In this document: positions 32,401-43,244 of the stretch, piece after piece | How the letters are laid out: the number at the start of each line of letters is the position of its first letter | How positions within the stretch are numbered: position 1 is the first letter of the stretch | Assembly: GCA_029747015.1 (NCBI GenBank) | Contig: JAKOGI010000831.1 | Span: forward strand, 126,501 to 190,500 | DNA length: 64,000 bases | DNA from: Carnegiea gigantea | Taxonomy: Eukaryota; Streptophyta; Magnoliopsida; Caryophyllales; Cactaceae | Direction: 5' to 3' | Position numbers and translations under genes: made by a program | The notes under the pieces: generated by a model | Databases searched by the model: none | What the model was told of the DNA's origin: nothing | The model's input: the letters and a program-made list of their open reading frames with translations, nothing else

Positions 32401-33338
32401 GGGCAATACGCAGCTTTTCTAAAAAATCTACGTTTTTCTTATAGAATTTTCTGGTTCTTCTCCTTTTAGGTTCTTTTCCCCATTAATGAGGTGAATCCCA
32501 ATAAGTTAGAAATTGCTTCTTAATTTTCTTTTACTTTTTCAGATCAAGGCATTGATCAATGACCCATTTTCTTAAATAAGAGATTCTTGAACCAAGGATA
32601 TCAATGACAACTGTTCTTTTAAACCATACCATGTATTTTTCATTAATTATGAAATTTATCGGATATGGCAATTTGTCATAGAACATACTAAGATTAGTTT
32701 TATTATGCCCAATTTTTTAATAATATTGGCTGAATTCAACAATATAATTTTTCAGGTATCTCATGTCCCATAATTTAATGTTGTTGATCTTTCTTTGCCA
32801 TTCTCTTGCTTTTTCTTCAGGATCAAGTTTAGCTCCAATAAATTCGATTTCTGTTTCCTTACATAAATTTCTGAACATAGCAGTTGGTATTTCCATCATT
32901 CTTAATGCATTTTTATTGCTTCACTTAACGAATCGTATCAATCAGCTACAGTACCAGAAAACCTATGTTTGATATAGTTTAGAAAATTTGCAGCAGTTCA
33001 TGTAGTATTTAGGTTTAAGGCACTATTCATTTCTCTTTTCCAGTGCTAAAATGTTTCTTCTCTATTAGGGGTCCATCAATGTCTAAGACATATCCTATTT
33101 GACTGATTGGGGTAAGGCCAATTTCTTCAAAGATCGTGATTTTCCTTGGGATGCACCCAAAGGAAAAATTGGTTGTACATCCTACTGGAACGTACCTAGG
33201 TCTCATGAAATGAGTATTTCTTCTAGAAGGTTCATCGAATTCTTCAAGTTTAGGAACAACATTGTTAATTAGATTGATTTCTATTTCACCTAAATCGGGT
33301 TCTTCTCCGATTTCATTAACCTCATCTTCAACAGCCAT
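32401..33338 (-). pseudogene. Pararetroviral coat-protein region (copy B)
   Basis: The first open part, 33338-33027, starts MAVEDEVNEIGEEPD, an acidic N-terminus as in caulimovirid capsid precursors, and contains IPRKITIFEEIGL. Then, across frames, come a basic-aromatic block near 32990-32900, KAREWQRKINNIKLWDMRY in 32899-32717, and further down FYDKLPYPIN and WFKRT and ISYLRKWV near 32690-32570. The order ending in the zinc knuckle fits a coat protein. No complete frame remains. Confidence 0.6.
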
Positions 33339-33589
33339 TTGACCATATTTTTTATCAGTTTCTTCAGACTTCTTCTAAAGGTAACACATTCAGATCTTCT
33401 AGTTTAGTAAGGTTCATCTACTGATATATTTCTTCTTCTAATTGGACATTATTAGTCTCTTCATTATCATCAGATAATACGTCACGTTTATCACTAATTG
33501 TACCCATAATCTTATTTAATTCTTCTGGATTTTGTTCTTTCTCCAACATATTCTGTCATCATCAAGAGTATACTGCTTATACTCCATCA

Positions 33590-33945
33590 GCTTCTTCCTT
33601 CTCTGCCTTTTTAGCTGATTTTTCACCTGATTTTTCCCCTACTTCTTTTTGGGTTTTTATATCATGCAAAGAAAATGGATTCTTGTTTTTTGGATTTTGG
33701 AAAGGATATTTATGCTAAAATGTAGTACTAATACTGGAAGTAGATTTTTCGATATGCCTAACTTCGTTGACGAGAGAAAGGTAGATTATTGAAATTTGCT
33801 CCTTAAGTTCCTTGATTTCAGTCTTGATTTTAGCTAATTCTACTTTGAATTCTTGAACTATATTGATTATATAGTTTAATATAGGTTCCACTAGAGAAAG
33901 GCCTTTGGTGAGTGAAGAATATGTGAATAATTTGGTCCAGGGCAA
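33590..33945 (-). pseudogene. 5' coiled-coil viral ORF (copy B)
   Basis: Open from about 33945 to 33715, then across one stop to about 33600. Heptad-like Leu/Ile spacing (FKVELAKIKTEIKELKEQ) suggests a coiled coil, followed by a Lys/Glu-rich tail. Plant pararetroviruses often carry a small coiled-coil virion-associated protein near the 5' end, so this may be its relic. No ATG in frame is obvious near the start. The equivalent ORF in copy A (391-747) does not look alike. Confidence 0.45.
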
Positions 33946-34033
33946 GTAGGAGATGATTCAAGCATGAATCACAGTTAATTAGCCTAATTAATCATTAATT
34001 AGCTTAATTATCTTAATTATTTTTGGTCACGTG

Positions 34034-34045
34034 ACTCTGATACCA
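34034..34045 (-). other. Primer-binding site, tRNA-Met type (copy B)
   Basis: TGGTATCAGAGT on the minus strand, one base from the consensus, about 90 bp upstream of the coiled-coil ORF. Confidence 0.7.
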
Positions 34046-34505
34046 GATGAAAGAGGATAGAGAGCACTACTTAATGAGAAAAAATACACATGCACAACTT
34101 AAAAACTTTCAAAAGTAAGTTTTTAAGTATTGGGGCTGAAAGATACTTAAAAATTAAATCACTTAAACATCGAGGTACTAGAATATTAATTCCAAAAACA
34201 CAGGGTTGAAAATATTAATAACTAAAACTTGAGGGTACGTAAATGTGATTACCCCATGAAACAATGCTTGATTTATTATCATGTATCCCTATGTCCTATT
34301 GATTTTGATTTGATATTTGATTTACAAGTATTTACATGGCTCCTGATCTGAGGTGAGAGTCGACATAAGGTGTTACAAAGGGAATGAATGAAGCAAAATG
34401 ATCATTCTCCTCTTCAACTCTGGTTTAGGCTCCTACCTTAGTTGTACCAGGTAAAGAAGAATAACCGCTTTCCAAGGGGAGGGCGATTGCTAAAGCAAGT
34501 TTTAT
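34046..34505. other. Unassigned sequence between viral copy B and LINE
   Basis: No gene. The AT-rich part (34060-34260) may be viral leader, but it does not visibly match copy A. The part next to the LINE poly(A) shows no target duplication I could find. Confidence 0.45.
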
Positions 34506-34778
34506 TATTTTTTTTTTCATAGGAAAATGGGAAATTCTTTCATTCAACATACAACTGATTACAAATATCATCACCAATCGGACACAGGATAAGGTTCGGT
34601 CCCTCATTCAATCAGACCCGAGAAGATGATTCATAAGGTTGAAGATGAGCTAGGGTGTGCGCTACCCTTTTTCCCGTTCTCTTTACATGATAGAAAGCGC
34701 AAAACTGAAAGCAACAAGACAAACTCAAAATGTCGGATATCACCAGGCCTAGCTCATTATTTGGACATTCACATTTCT

Positions 34779-35108
34779 TTAGCTTAGCAATAAGAATCCA
34801 CAACCACCCTCCACAACTACCATCTGATGCCTATGAGCTAAAGTCGTTTCCATTGCCAACAAACAGGCCATAGCTTCAATGAACTCCACCCCCATAAAAC
34901 GCGGCCCCTGTGTCACCCCAGCCAGACAAACTGACCCATCCCCACCCTGAATCACCATGCCCAAACCATAATGCCACTCCTCCAGCTTTGCTATATGAAA
35001 ATTTGCTTTTACCAATCGTTGGCACGGCGCTACCCACGACGATGACGATACAACCCAAATAGGCTCAAGCTTCTCATTGACGGTGCGGAACTCAATCGCT
35101 ATGTCCAA
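34779..35108 (-). pseudogene. LINE RNase H domain
   Basis: Open stretch of 109 codons. WVAPCQRLVKANF, then GLGMVIQGGDGSV, then FIEAMACLLAMETTLAH follows the plant RVT_3 / RNase H pattern (Trp-x-x-Pro, Gly-x-Gly-x-Val-x-x-Asp, then Glu-Ala-x-Ala). It is found at the C-terminus of plant L1 elements. The first catalytic Asp is not conserved (NFHIAKLEE). Confidence 0.72.
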
Positions 35109-35109
35109 G

Positions 35110-35535
35110 GATTTTTACACCAATGTCGACGGATTGTGATCAAGTGTCCCAAATAGTCTCTTATTTCTCACAGACCAACATGCCTAGGCTATCACAATAA
35201 AAGTTTCCCATCGCTCCTCATCCTTTAGTTTCGCCCTTTCAAACACCTCCATCACCGTCCTCAGCTCTCTCCTCCACAAAAACTCACCAAAACTACTTTC
35301 CCTTCACAAGGTTTGAGTCAAATCACAATCAAAAAGTGCATGTCTGTCGGTCTCAACTTGTTCTTGACAGATAGCACAACCACAGTCTAGCCCAAGAATC
35401 CTCCTCGCCAATGCCTCCTTCACTGGCAGTGCAGCACTGGTAGCTCTCCACGCAGAGAGCTTAATTTTCGAAGGTAGATTTAGACTCCATATGCTGTTTC
35501 AGAACCTCCTCGCCTTCGAGGAATCACTAGACGAT
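35110..35535 (-). pseudogene. LINE zinc-binding (zf-RVT) domain
   Basis: Minus strand reads WSLNLPSKIKLSAWRATS, LPVKEALARRI, then CGCAICQEQVETDRHALFDC, the C-x2-C plus His-x-x-x-x-Cys pattern of the plant zf-RVT domain that follows the RT of LINE ORF2. One or two stops (for example after LTQTL) interrupt it. Confidence 0.75.
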
Positions 35536-35547
35536 TCACTAGAATAG

Positions 35548-35552
35548 CTTAA
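35548..35552. repeat. C2 target-site duplication (left)
   Basis: TTAAC, identical to 47976-47980. Confidence 0.9.
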
Positions 35553-36978
35553 CTGTTGATTTAGAGAGTACACGACCACAAGAGGGGGGTGAATTGTGGT
35601 GTCCGATTTTCGCAAGTTGCTGGCAAACAATCTGAGACCCTGTTCGCACAAGTTGTTCCTGAGATAAGCAGAGGCGAAAATCCAACAAAATTGAATGCGG
35701 AAATAATGGACATAGGATTTTTACGTGGAAAACACCTCTAGCCCAACTGAGGTGAAAAACCACGACCTACCTCGTGTAGGATTTAAACACTTCACTAAAC
35801 GGGCTAACACGTTACAATAGTAACACACCTTGTTACAACTTGTAACACACGTAACCGTCTTCCCTAAGACAGGTTACTCCACGTCCAAAATCCCCTTGAT
35901 TTGGACACACACTCTACTCACTTTTGTGAAAGAAGAGTATAAAGAAAAACACCCTATTACAATGCTTCTCAACTAAGCTAATATAGGGTACAATGAAATC
36001 CTAGTATGCCAACTTTGAAAGCTCAAATAACTCACTCACTAGACACGGTTTTCTTTTCAAACTTTTAAACTCATGAACACTAAATTTTTCTCTTTGAAAA
36101 CCGATGCTTCTATCGTTTTAAGAAGCGACTTTATATAGTGCTTGGAAAAACAATTCCTCAAATTTTTGGAAACTAAAATCCCTAAAGAATATAGAATTCT
36201 TTAGCCACAAGGGATGAGGAAACATGAGCTGGAAACACTTCCTAAACCGTGTGCATAAGGCGGTGATTCTCAGCAACTAGCCCATGTTTTTCTCAACAAC
36301 CTTATCCACTTGCCAAAAATTGGATATTCTTTTTACTCAAAAAAGATTTTGTAAATCCCCTTAGATTTTAATAACTGTTTTTAGGATAAGGGGTAAGATA
36401 CTCCGTAAAAAAAAAAAAAACTTTCTTGCAAATCCTTGAAGAAGCTGCTCAAAATTCAAAAGATAAAAATCGTGCAAAACAGTTTTTCGCAGCTTATTCT
36501 GGAAACACCCTAATCACCCTGTTTCCAGGATTGTTCTGAAGAGTGATTCGAAATATTTACCAAAAGAAAAGAAAACCGTTTCAAGTAAGTGGTAAGTTAA
36601 GAGTTTCTGATTGGCATATTAACAAGAGTCTAAAAATATAAAACCAAATTAAATCAAGACATCTTGTTGTAACCACTAGTCATCTTGTAGAGAGATGAAT
36701 CTGCTGCAAACACTTCACAGAACCTGTTTCTCACGGCTGCACTTATATCCTATGCTTCAAACACTTCACAGGATATGTTTCAAACACCTTACAGAGCCTG
36801 TTTCTCATGGTTGTTCTTACATCGCTGACTTGAGTACCTGTTCTTGATAAACCATTAGTCAAGCAGTTTTAATATATTGAAAAACAGCAGTAAGACCCTG
36901 TTGGTAAAGCCTGTTTGGAACAACAACACAACCACAACACTTGAATTTGTTATCATCAAAACCTTATACATTCTAACA
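35553..36978 (-). repeat. C2 3' LTR
   Basis: 1426 bp, same ends as the other LTRs of this family. It contains a run of 14 A at about 36407-36420 not seen in the other copies. Confidence 0.92.
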
Positions 36979-36992
36979 AATTTTCCCTTTTT
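36979..36992 (-). other. C2 polypurine tract
   Basis: AAAAAGGGAAAATT on the minus strand abuts the 3' LTR. A second tract (CCAAAAGGGGGAAG) lies at 37156-37169, as in C1. Confidence 0.72.
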
Positions 36993-37460
36993 GATGATGA
37001 CAAACCAAGTGACCATATTGACTTTTAAGGACAATTGAAGTGATTAGTGCCAATTATTTATAGGACCGACAATTCACATGAAGCAGTTAGTATCGAAAAA
37101 GTATAAGAAATTTAACTCGTCCATGGCAAAACTAAAACAATATTGGTCAACCTATCTTCCCCCTTTTGGCATCATTAAAAAGTAGGGGCGAACAGTCAAA
37201 CATAGGGTGTTTGCTATCACCACCACTTGGGTAATGGAGGAAAGTCAACAGGCGATACACTCAAGTGTGTTGGTACGGTAATGAGATTGGCCATCCTAGT
37301 CACACACAAGCAATTCACAACAAAAGCAAGCAAGGCAAAGCCAATCAAAAAACAAGATAACCTGTCATTCACCAAACAAGTGCAACAGAAAGTACAAACT
37401 GGCAAGAGAGGATAACCAAGAGAAGTGAGAACAGGCTATGAGAACAACAGATGGGGGTGA
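36993..37460 (-). other. C2 3' untranslated region
   Basis: No gene, same as C1 7481-7950. Confidence 0.6.
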
Positions 37461-39441
37461 TCAGAGAGCAGGAGGGGAAAATTTTGCTGAGAGGGAAGAG
37501 AGAAGGGCGAGGATATCTTCATGGCGTTTTGCATTGAGAGCCTTTTCCTCGTCCAGGGCAGCCTTTACAGCAGTAAGCTCAGTACTGAGGCGAGAGTTTT
37601 CTTCCAAAGCAGCCTCAAGCTTGACTGAGGAACTGCCAGGAACAGGAGGACGGGGTGTTCTGGTCCCCTGTTCTGAGGCAGACCCCTCAACCAAAGTGTA
37701 TCCACACCCCATAAGGGTGTTACTCCCAATCTCATCAATGAACTGAGCACCCACCTTCTTCTGCAGAATCACCCCAAAGTGCTCAAACACACTAGTCAGG
37801 AGGAAGCCGTATCCCAGGTCATGTTCCCTGGAGGTGTTTGCAATTCTTGCTATGTAGCGAATCATGATGGCAGGAAGGTTGATTTGCTCTTTCTTGTCCA
37901 TCAGATCCATCAAACATTGATCCATGGCATCAGCACGATTGCGACCCTGGCCCCTGGGGATGACATTCTTGATGATAAACCAGAATATCAATTGATGGAG
38001 CGATGTCATGTCCCCTTTCTTCACGGACTTGGGTGTTTGGAGGCTTGATTGCTGGCTAAATTTTTGGGCGAGCTCCAGCAGCCTGGCTGTCCCTAGAATA
38101 GTCTTGTCTTCTCTCACATATATATCAAAGCCCGTGGAGGGAATCCCCAGAATTTCCCCTAATATCTTCGCATCAAAGCGAAGCTGTTGCCCATTAACAA
38201 TACTTGTCACCACTCCTTCGGTGACAGTGCAGTTGGCATAGAACTCTGCCAACTCATGTACAGAACACCCCAGCTGGGTGTTTGTAAACAGCTCATACCA
38301 CCCCTGTGCACGCAGCTTGTGCAGAAACACCCCCAGACCCTGTTCCTCAAAATATTTTACCTTGATAATTTTGCCCCTGACTACCCGTCTCTGAAGCAGT
38401 TAGGTCAGTTTGGCTGAGATTGCGGACGGGGTAGACTTCTTGGCTCTTTTATGTTGAGGCTCAGTAGGAGCGTCTTGGGTGGAGGCGTGTTTGAGAGAGG
38501 CTTTTCTCTTGGGAGTTTTGAGGGGTGATGGTTTGGAGGGTAAAGTGGAGGTCGATTTTGGTGCAGGCAGAGGCTTATCCTCTGAGGACTCTGAGAACAC
38601 AGGAGTGCCCTGTTTGAAGGTGGTGTTCTCAGGGTCGCTATCTGATGAAGGCTCAGAGGAGGGATCAATTTCCTCAACAACAGGGGATGACTGTTTGACA
38701 GGACGAGGTGTGGAGTGGAAGGCAATTCGGGCTGATTTTCGAGTTGGCCTGGTTGTGGGTTTGGCCGAAGAGGAGATTCGTGGTTTTGGTTTGACAGGGG
38801 TTTCACTTTTTGAGGATTCTTCAATCTGGCCGCTTTTAGACCTTGATGGTGGTCGTGTTCTTGGCATTCTAGTACGCCGAGCCACAATTTTGTATCGTTT
38901 ACGTTTCTCACCGGTTGGTGGTACCGGTGAGGCTTGTTCAGGCTTCACAGGAGACTCCTCCATTTGATCACTACTACCCCCTTCTTCTTTTGACAAATCC
39001 TCCCCTAGGTCATCCCTAAAAACTTCAGACTCTGTTTCGGCCCCTGTTTCCTGCTCTGGGAACAGCCCAAGCGAACTGATGTCATCTAGTCCATGATCGA
39101 ACCGAAAGATTTCATCTAAAGGCCCAATTTGCTCTTTCAGATGCCCCAACAGGTTCTTGGGGTTTACATGCCCCCGTTTCTCCAAACAAAATCAATTCCC
39201 ACCCAAATTTGTAAGGGATGTCTTCCAATTTCAGATTCATTGTTCTAAGGTCGATGCTTTTCAAAAACCCAAAAGGTTTATAGACAAAGGGTCGAGAAGG
39301 TTCAGTAATTTTACCTTCCATGAGGGCCGTCAGAAATTATGTAGGCACAAACAGGGCTGTGGCTGTTTGCAAGGTTGTGCCCTGTGTCTGGTTGCCCTGA
39401 GTCAAGGTCGAGGAGCTCTCGGAGCTAATGGGAGACGCCAT
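37461..39441 (-). pseudogene. C2 env-like gene, unit 1 (best preserved)
   Basis: ATG at 39441 (MASPIS), stop at 37461-37463. Parts are an N-terminal domain (MEGKITEPSRPF, KSIDLRTMNLKLEDIPYKFG), a basic Ser/Pro-rich middle (39185-38400), and a long open C-terminal stretch of 289 codons (38330-37461). The last contains FLHKLRAQGWYEL, MAEFYANCTVTEGVV, LRFDAKILGEILGIP, IPRGQGRNRADAMDQC and a final coiled coil (VKAALDEEKALNAK). It belongs to the plant env-like / putative plant transposon protein type. Lesions are a frameshift near 39185, a TAA at about 38400-38402 and a stop near 39340. It lacks three 1-bp deletions shared by C1 and unit 2, so it comes from another sub-lineage. Envelope function is not shown. 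Confidence 0.7.
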
Positions 39442-39881
39442 TTTTCAGAGGAAGGAGAGATATTAGGGTTTCTTGAACAGAGTTTCAGAGCAAGAGAGTT
39501 TCGGTGGAGGTGAGAGATTGAACAAGAGAGCTTTAAAAAGAGAGAGAGACGTGCGAAATCTTTAAAAGATTTTGCTCGTTTCGCAACGGACTTTTGCATT
39601 TATTTAGGCCGCGCACGCCTCGGGAAGAGATTAGCAATTTTCAATTTGTTGCACATATTTGACAAACAAGAGGCGTACCTGTTCCTGGTGCTTGTTCTTG
39701 AGGTTACTTGCTCGGTAACATGGGACAATAAGGGCAATCTCATTAGACCTCAACAAGTGTCAGCAGGTTGCAAACCTCACATATGCTAAACATAGCACAG
39801 AAGTTGATTGCAAACAAAAAATTTTAACATGTTGTACCCGTAACTTTTAAATGGTGCAAATAGGGTGAGAGAACAGGTTGG
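39442..39881 (-). other. C2 pol to env-like spacer, first copy
   Basis: No gene. Matches C1 9927-10367 and 41842-42281. It ends at a duplicated stub of the pol C-terminus. Confidence 0.6.
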
Positions 39882-40655
39882 TCAGGTTGTTCTAATTAAG
39901 CCTAGTTCGAGTCTATTCCTTTCAAATTGTTCTCTACTCAATGCCTTTTCCTCATCCAGGGCAGCCTTTACAGCAGTAAGCTCAGTACTGAGTCGAGAGT
40001 TTTCTTCCAAAGCAGCCTCAAGCTTGATTGAGTAACTGCCAGGAACAGGAGGACGGGGTGTTCTGGTCCCCTGTTCTAAGGCAGACCCTTCGACCAAAGT
40101 GTATCCACACCCCATAAGGGTGTTACTCCCAATCTCATCAATGAACTGAGCACCCACCTTCTTCTGCAGAATCACCCCAAAGTGCTCAAACACACTAGTC
40201 AGGAGGAAGCCGTATCCCAGGTCATGTTCCCTGGAGGTGTTTGCAATTCTTGCTATGTAGCGAATCATGATGGCAGGAAGGTTGATTTGCTCTTTCTTGT
40301 CCATCAGATCCATCAAACATTGATCCATGGCATCAGCAAGATTGCGACCCTGGCCCCTGGGGATGACATTCTTGATGATAAACCAGAATATCAATTGATG
40401 GAGCGATGTCATGTCCCCTTTCTTCACGGACTTGGGTGTTTGGAGGCTTGATTGCTGGCTAAATTTTTGGGCGAGTTCCAGTAGCCTGGCTGTCTCTAGA
40501 ATAGTCTTGTCTTCTCTCACATATATATCAAAGCCCGAGGAGGGAATCCCCAGAATTTTCCCTAATATCTTCGCATCAAAGCGAAACTGTTGCCCATTAA
40601 CAATACTTGTCACCACTCCTTCGGTGACAGTGCAGTTGGCATAGAACTCTGCCAA
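39882..40655 (-). pseudogene. Chimeric ORF: env-like domain fused to pol tail
   Basis: Open stretch of 257 codons. The first 239 or so are the env-like globular domain and coiled coil (MAEFYANCTV to AALDEEKAL). The last 18 are the end of pol RNase H (SREQFERNRLELGLIRTT). The junction near 39943-39947 has GCCTT in both parents, so the fusion used 5-bp microhomology and happens to be in frame. A 1-bp deletion upstream (near 40690) separates it from its own N-terminal half, so it would be translated only from an internal start. One stop-free frame by chance is likely, and no function is claimed. Confidence 0.75.
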
Positions 40656-41841
40656 CTCATGTATAGAACACCCCAGCTGGGTGTTTGTAAAAGTTCATGC
40701 CACCCCTGTGCACGCAACTTGTGCAGAAACACCCCCAAGCCCTGTTCCTCAAAATATTTTACCTTGATAATTTTGCCCCTGACTACTCGTCTCTGAAGCA
40801 GTTGGGTCAGTTTGGCTGAGATTGCAGACGGGGTAGACTTCTTGGCTCTTTTAGGTTGAGGCTCAGTAGGAGGGTTTTGGGTGGAGGCGTGTTTGAGAGA
40901 GGCTTTTCTCTTGGAAGTTTTGAGGGGTGATGGTTTGGAGGGTAAAGTGGAGGTCGATTTTGGTGCAGGCAGAGGCTTATTCTCTGAAAACTCTGAGAAC
41001 ACGGGAGTGCCCTGTTTGAAGGTGGTGTTCTCAGTATCGCTATCTGATGAAGGCTCAGAGGAGGAATCAATTTCCTCAACAACAGGGGATGACTGGTTGG
41101 CAGGACGAGGTGTGGAGTGGAAAGTAATTCGGGCTGATTTTCGAGTTGGCCTGTTTGTGGGTTTGGACGAAGAGGGGATTTGTGGTTTTGGTTTGACAGG
41201 GGTTTCACTTTTTGAGGGTTCTCCAGTCGGGCCGCTTTTAGACCTTGATGGTGGTCGTGTTCTTGGCATTCTAGTACGCCTAGCCACAATTTTGTATCGT
41301 TTACGTTTCTCACCGGTTGGTGGTACCGGTGTGGCTTGTTCAGGCTTCACAGGAGACTCCTCCATTTGACCACTACTTCCCCCTTCTTCTTTTGACAAAT
41401 CCTCCCCTAGGTCATCCCTAAAAACTTCAGGCCCTGTTTCGGCCCTGTTTCCTGCTCTGGGAAACAGCCCAAGCGAACTGATGTCATCTAGTCCATGATC
41501 GAACAGAAAGATTTCATCTAAAGGCCCAATTTCTCTTTCAGATGCCCCAACAGGTTCTTAGGGTTTACATGCCCCTGTTTCTCCAAACAAAATCAATTTC
41601 CACCCAAATTTGTAAGGGATGTCTTCCAATTTCAGATTCACTGTTCTAAGGTCGATGCTTTTCAAAAACCCAAAAGGTTTATAGACAAAGGTCGAGAAGG
41701 TTCAGTAATTTTACCTTCCATGAGGGCCGTCAAAAATTGTGTAGGTGCAAACAGGGCTTTGGCTGTTTGCAAGGCTGTGCCCTGTGTCTGGTTGCCCTGA
41801 GTCAAGGTCGAGGAGCTCTCGGAGCTAATGGGAGATGCCAT
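40610..41841 (-). pseudogene. C2 env-like gene, unit 2, N-terminal half
   Basis: ATG at 41841 (MASPIS). The open part 41398-40610 (262 codons) starts MSKEEGGSSGQ and runs through the basic Ser/Pro-rich region to FLHKLRAQGWHEL. There a 1-bp deletion near 40690 throws it out of frame, and the last residues are misread. Two further 1-bp deletions near 41690 and 41531 break the N-terminal domain. All three deletions are also in C1 (8776, 9776, 9616) but not in unit 1. Confidence 0.7.
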
Positions 41842-42281
41842 TTTTCAGAGGAAGGAGAGAGATTATGGTTTCTTGAATAGAGTTTCAGAGCAAGAGAGTT
41901 TCGGTGGAGGGGAGAGATTGAGCAAGAGAGCTTTAAAGAGAGAGAGAGACATGCGAAATCTTTAAAAAATTTTGCTCGTTTTGCAATGGGCTTTTGCATT
42001 TATTTAGGCCGCGCACGCCTTGGGAAGAGATTAGCAATTTTCAATTTGTTGCACATATTTGACAAACAAGAGGCATACCTGTTCCTGGTGCTTGTTCTTG
42101 AGGTTACTTGCTCGGTAACATGGGACAATAAAGGCAATCTCATTAGACCTCAACAAGTGTCAGCAGGTTGCAAACCTCACATATGCTAAACATAGCACAG
42201 AAGTTGATTGCAAACAAAAAATTTTAACATGTTGTACCCGTAACTTTTAAATTTTGCAAACAGGGTGAGAGAACAGGATGG
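41842..42281 (-). other. C2 pol to env-like spacer, second copy
   Basis: No gene. Same sequence as 39442-39881, with a GA-rich run near 41938-41950. Confidence 0.6.
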
Positions 42282-43244
42282 TCAGGTTGTTCTAATTAAA
42301 CCTAGTTCGAGTCTATTCCTTTCAAATTGTTCTCTACTCAATGCCTTGGTGAATATGTCAGCAATTTGATTTTCAGTGGCACAGAAATTCATTGAGATCA
42401 CTCCTTTTTCAACATTGTCTCTTAAGAAATGATGACGAATGTCAATATGTTTTGTTGTTTTGTGTTGACATGGATTTTTGGCAATGTTAATTGTACTTGT
42501 ATTGTCACAATAAATAGGAATGCATCCTATGTTAACACAAAAGTCCTTAAGTTGTTGTCTTACCCGTAATAACTGAGCACAGCAAGATGCAGCTGCCACA
42601 TATTCAGCTTCTACTGTGGACAAGGCAACAAAGAGTTGTTTCTTGGTTGCCCAAGATACCAAACAAGGTCCAGTAAAGTGAGCCATACCTGAGGTGCTTT
42701 TTCTATCAACCAAGAAACCTGCATAATCAGCATCAGTATACCCAACAAGATCAAAGTTGCAACCTTTAGGATACCATAAGGCTAGATCAGGTGTATGTTT
42801 TAAGTATTTTAAAATCCTTTTTACAGCCTTAAGATGAGTTTCTTTAGGGTTAGACTGAAAACGTGCACATAGACCAACACTGAAAACAATGTCAGGTCTA
42901 CTAGCCGTCAGGTATAGGAGTGACCCTATCATGCCCCTATAGGATTTCTCCTCAACTGAGGGACTACCATCATCCATTACCAACCTGGTTGAGGGAGAGA
43001 TGGGAGTATCAATGGGCTTGGCTGACTCCATCTTAAAGCGCTTAAGTAACTCTTTGATATACTTTTGTTGATGGATCATGGTGCCGTTTGAAGTTTGCTT
43101 GATTTGCAAGCCTAGAAAGAAATTAAGCTCACCCATCATGCTCATTTCAAACTCACTCCTCATCATTTTTGAAAATTCATTGCACAAATCATGATGAGTT
43201 GCACCAAATATGATGTCATCGACATATACTTGGACAATCAACAA
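42282..43244 (-). pseudogene. pol: C2 pol: RT C-terminal half and RNase H
   Basis: Open stretch of 320 codons from the catalytic VYVDDIIFG box through [30 protein letters not shown] and the RNase H acidic motifs (VGYTDADYAG, STVEAEYVA, YCDNTSTI) to the normal pol end. Unlike C1, the RT to RNase H junction is in frame here. A 1-bp deletion near 43253 (TTCCCCTTAG against TTCCCCCTTAG in C1) cuts it from the RT N-terminal half. Confidence 0.87.

Larger units (their letters stand above)
29503..34045 (-). mobile_element. Pararetrovirus copy B, main part, degenerate
   Basis: Minus-strand viral remnant separated from its 3' end by G1. From 5' (34045) to 3' it carries a tRNA-Met primer site, a coiled-coil ORF, an acidic ORF and coat-protein region with zinc finger, an acidic linker, a movement-like domain, an aspartic protease, the beginning of the RT leader, then (after a deletion of about 1.44 kb that removed RT and RNase H) the post-RNase H ORF, the small 3' ORF and upstream promoter sequence. 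It complements copy A: each keeps what the other lost. Many stops make it non-functional. Confidence 0.8.
34506..35552 (-). mobile_element. L1-type LINE, 3' part (continues at 47976)
   Basis: 3' third of a LINE split by copia C2. It holds the zinc-binding domain behind RT, the RNase H domain, a short 3' UTR and a poly(A) tail (run of T at 34508-34518 on the plus strand). Joining at the C2 duplication TTAAC restores the element order with 47976-52240. Confidence 0.82.

Noticed and set aside
37461..39441. Calling the third copia gene a true viral envelope
   Set aside because: No signal peptide, furin-type site or convincing membrane anchor is visible. Only position and family resemblance support the env-like name.
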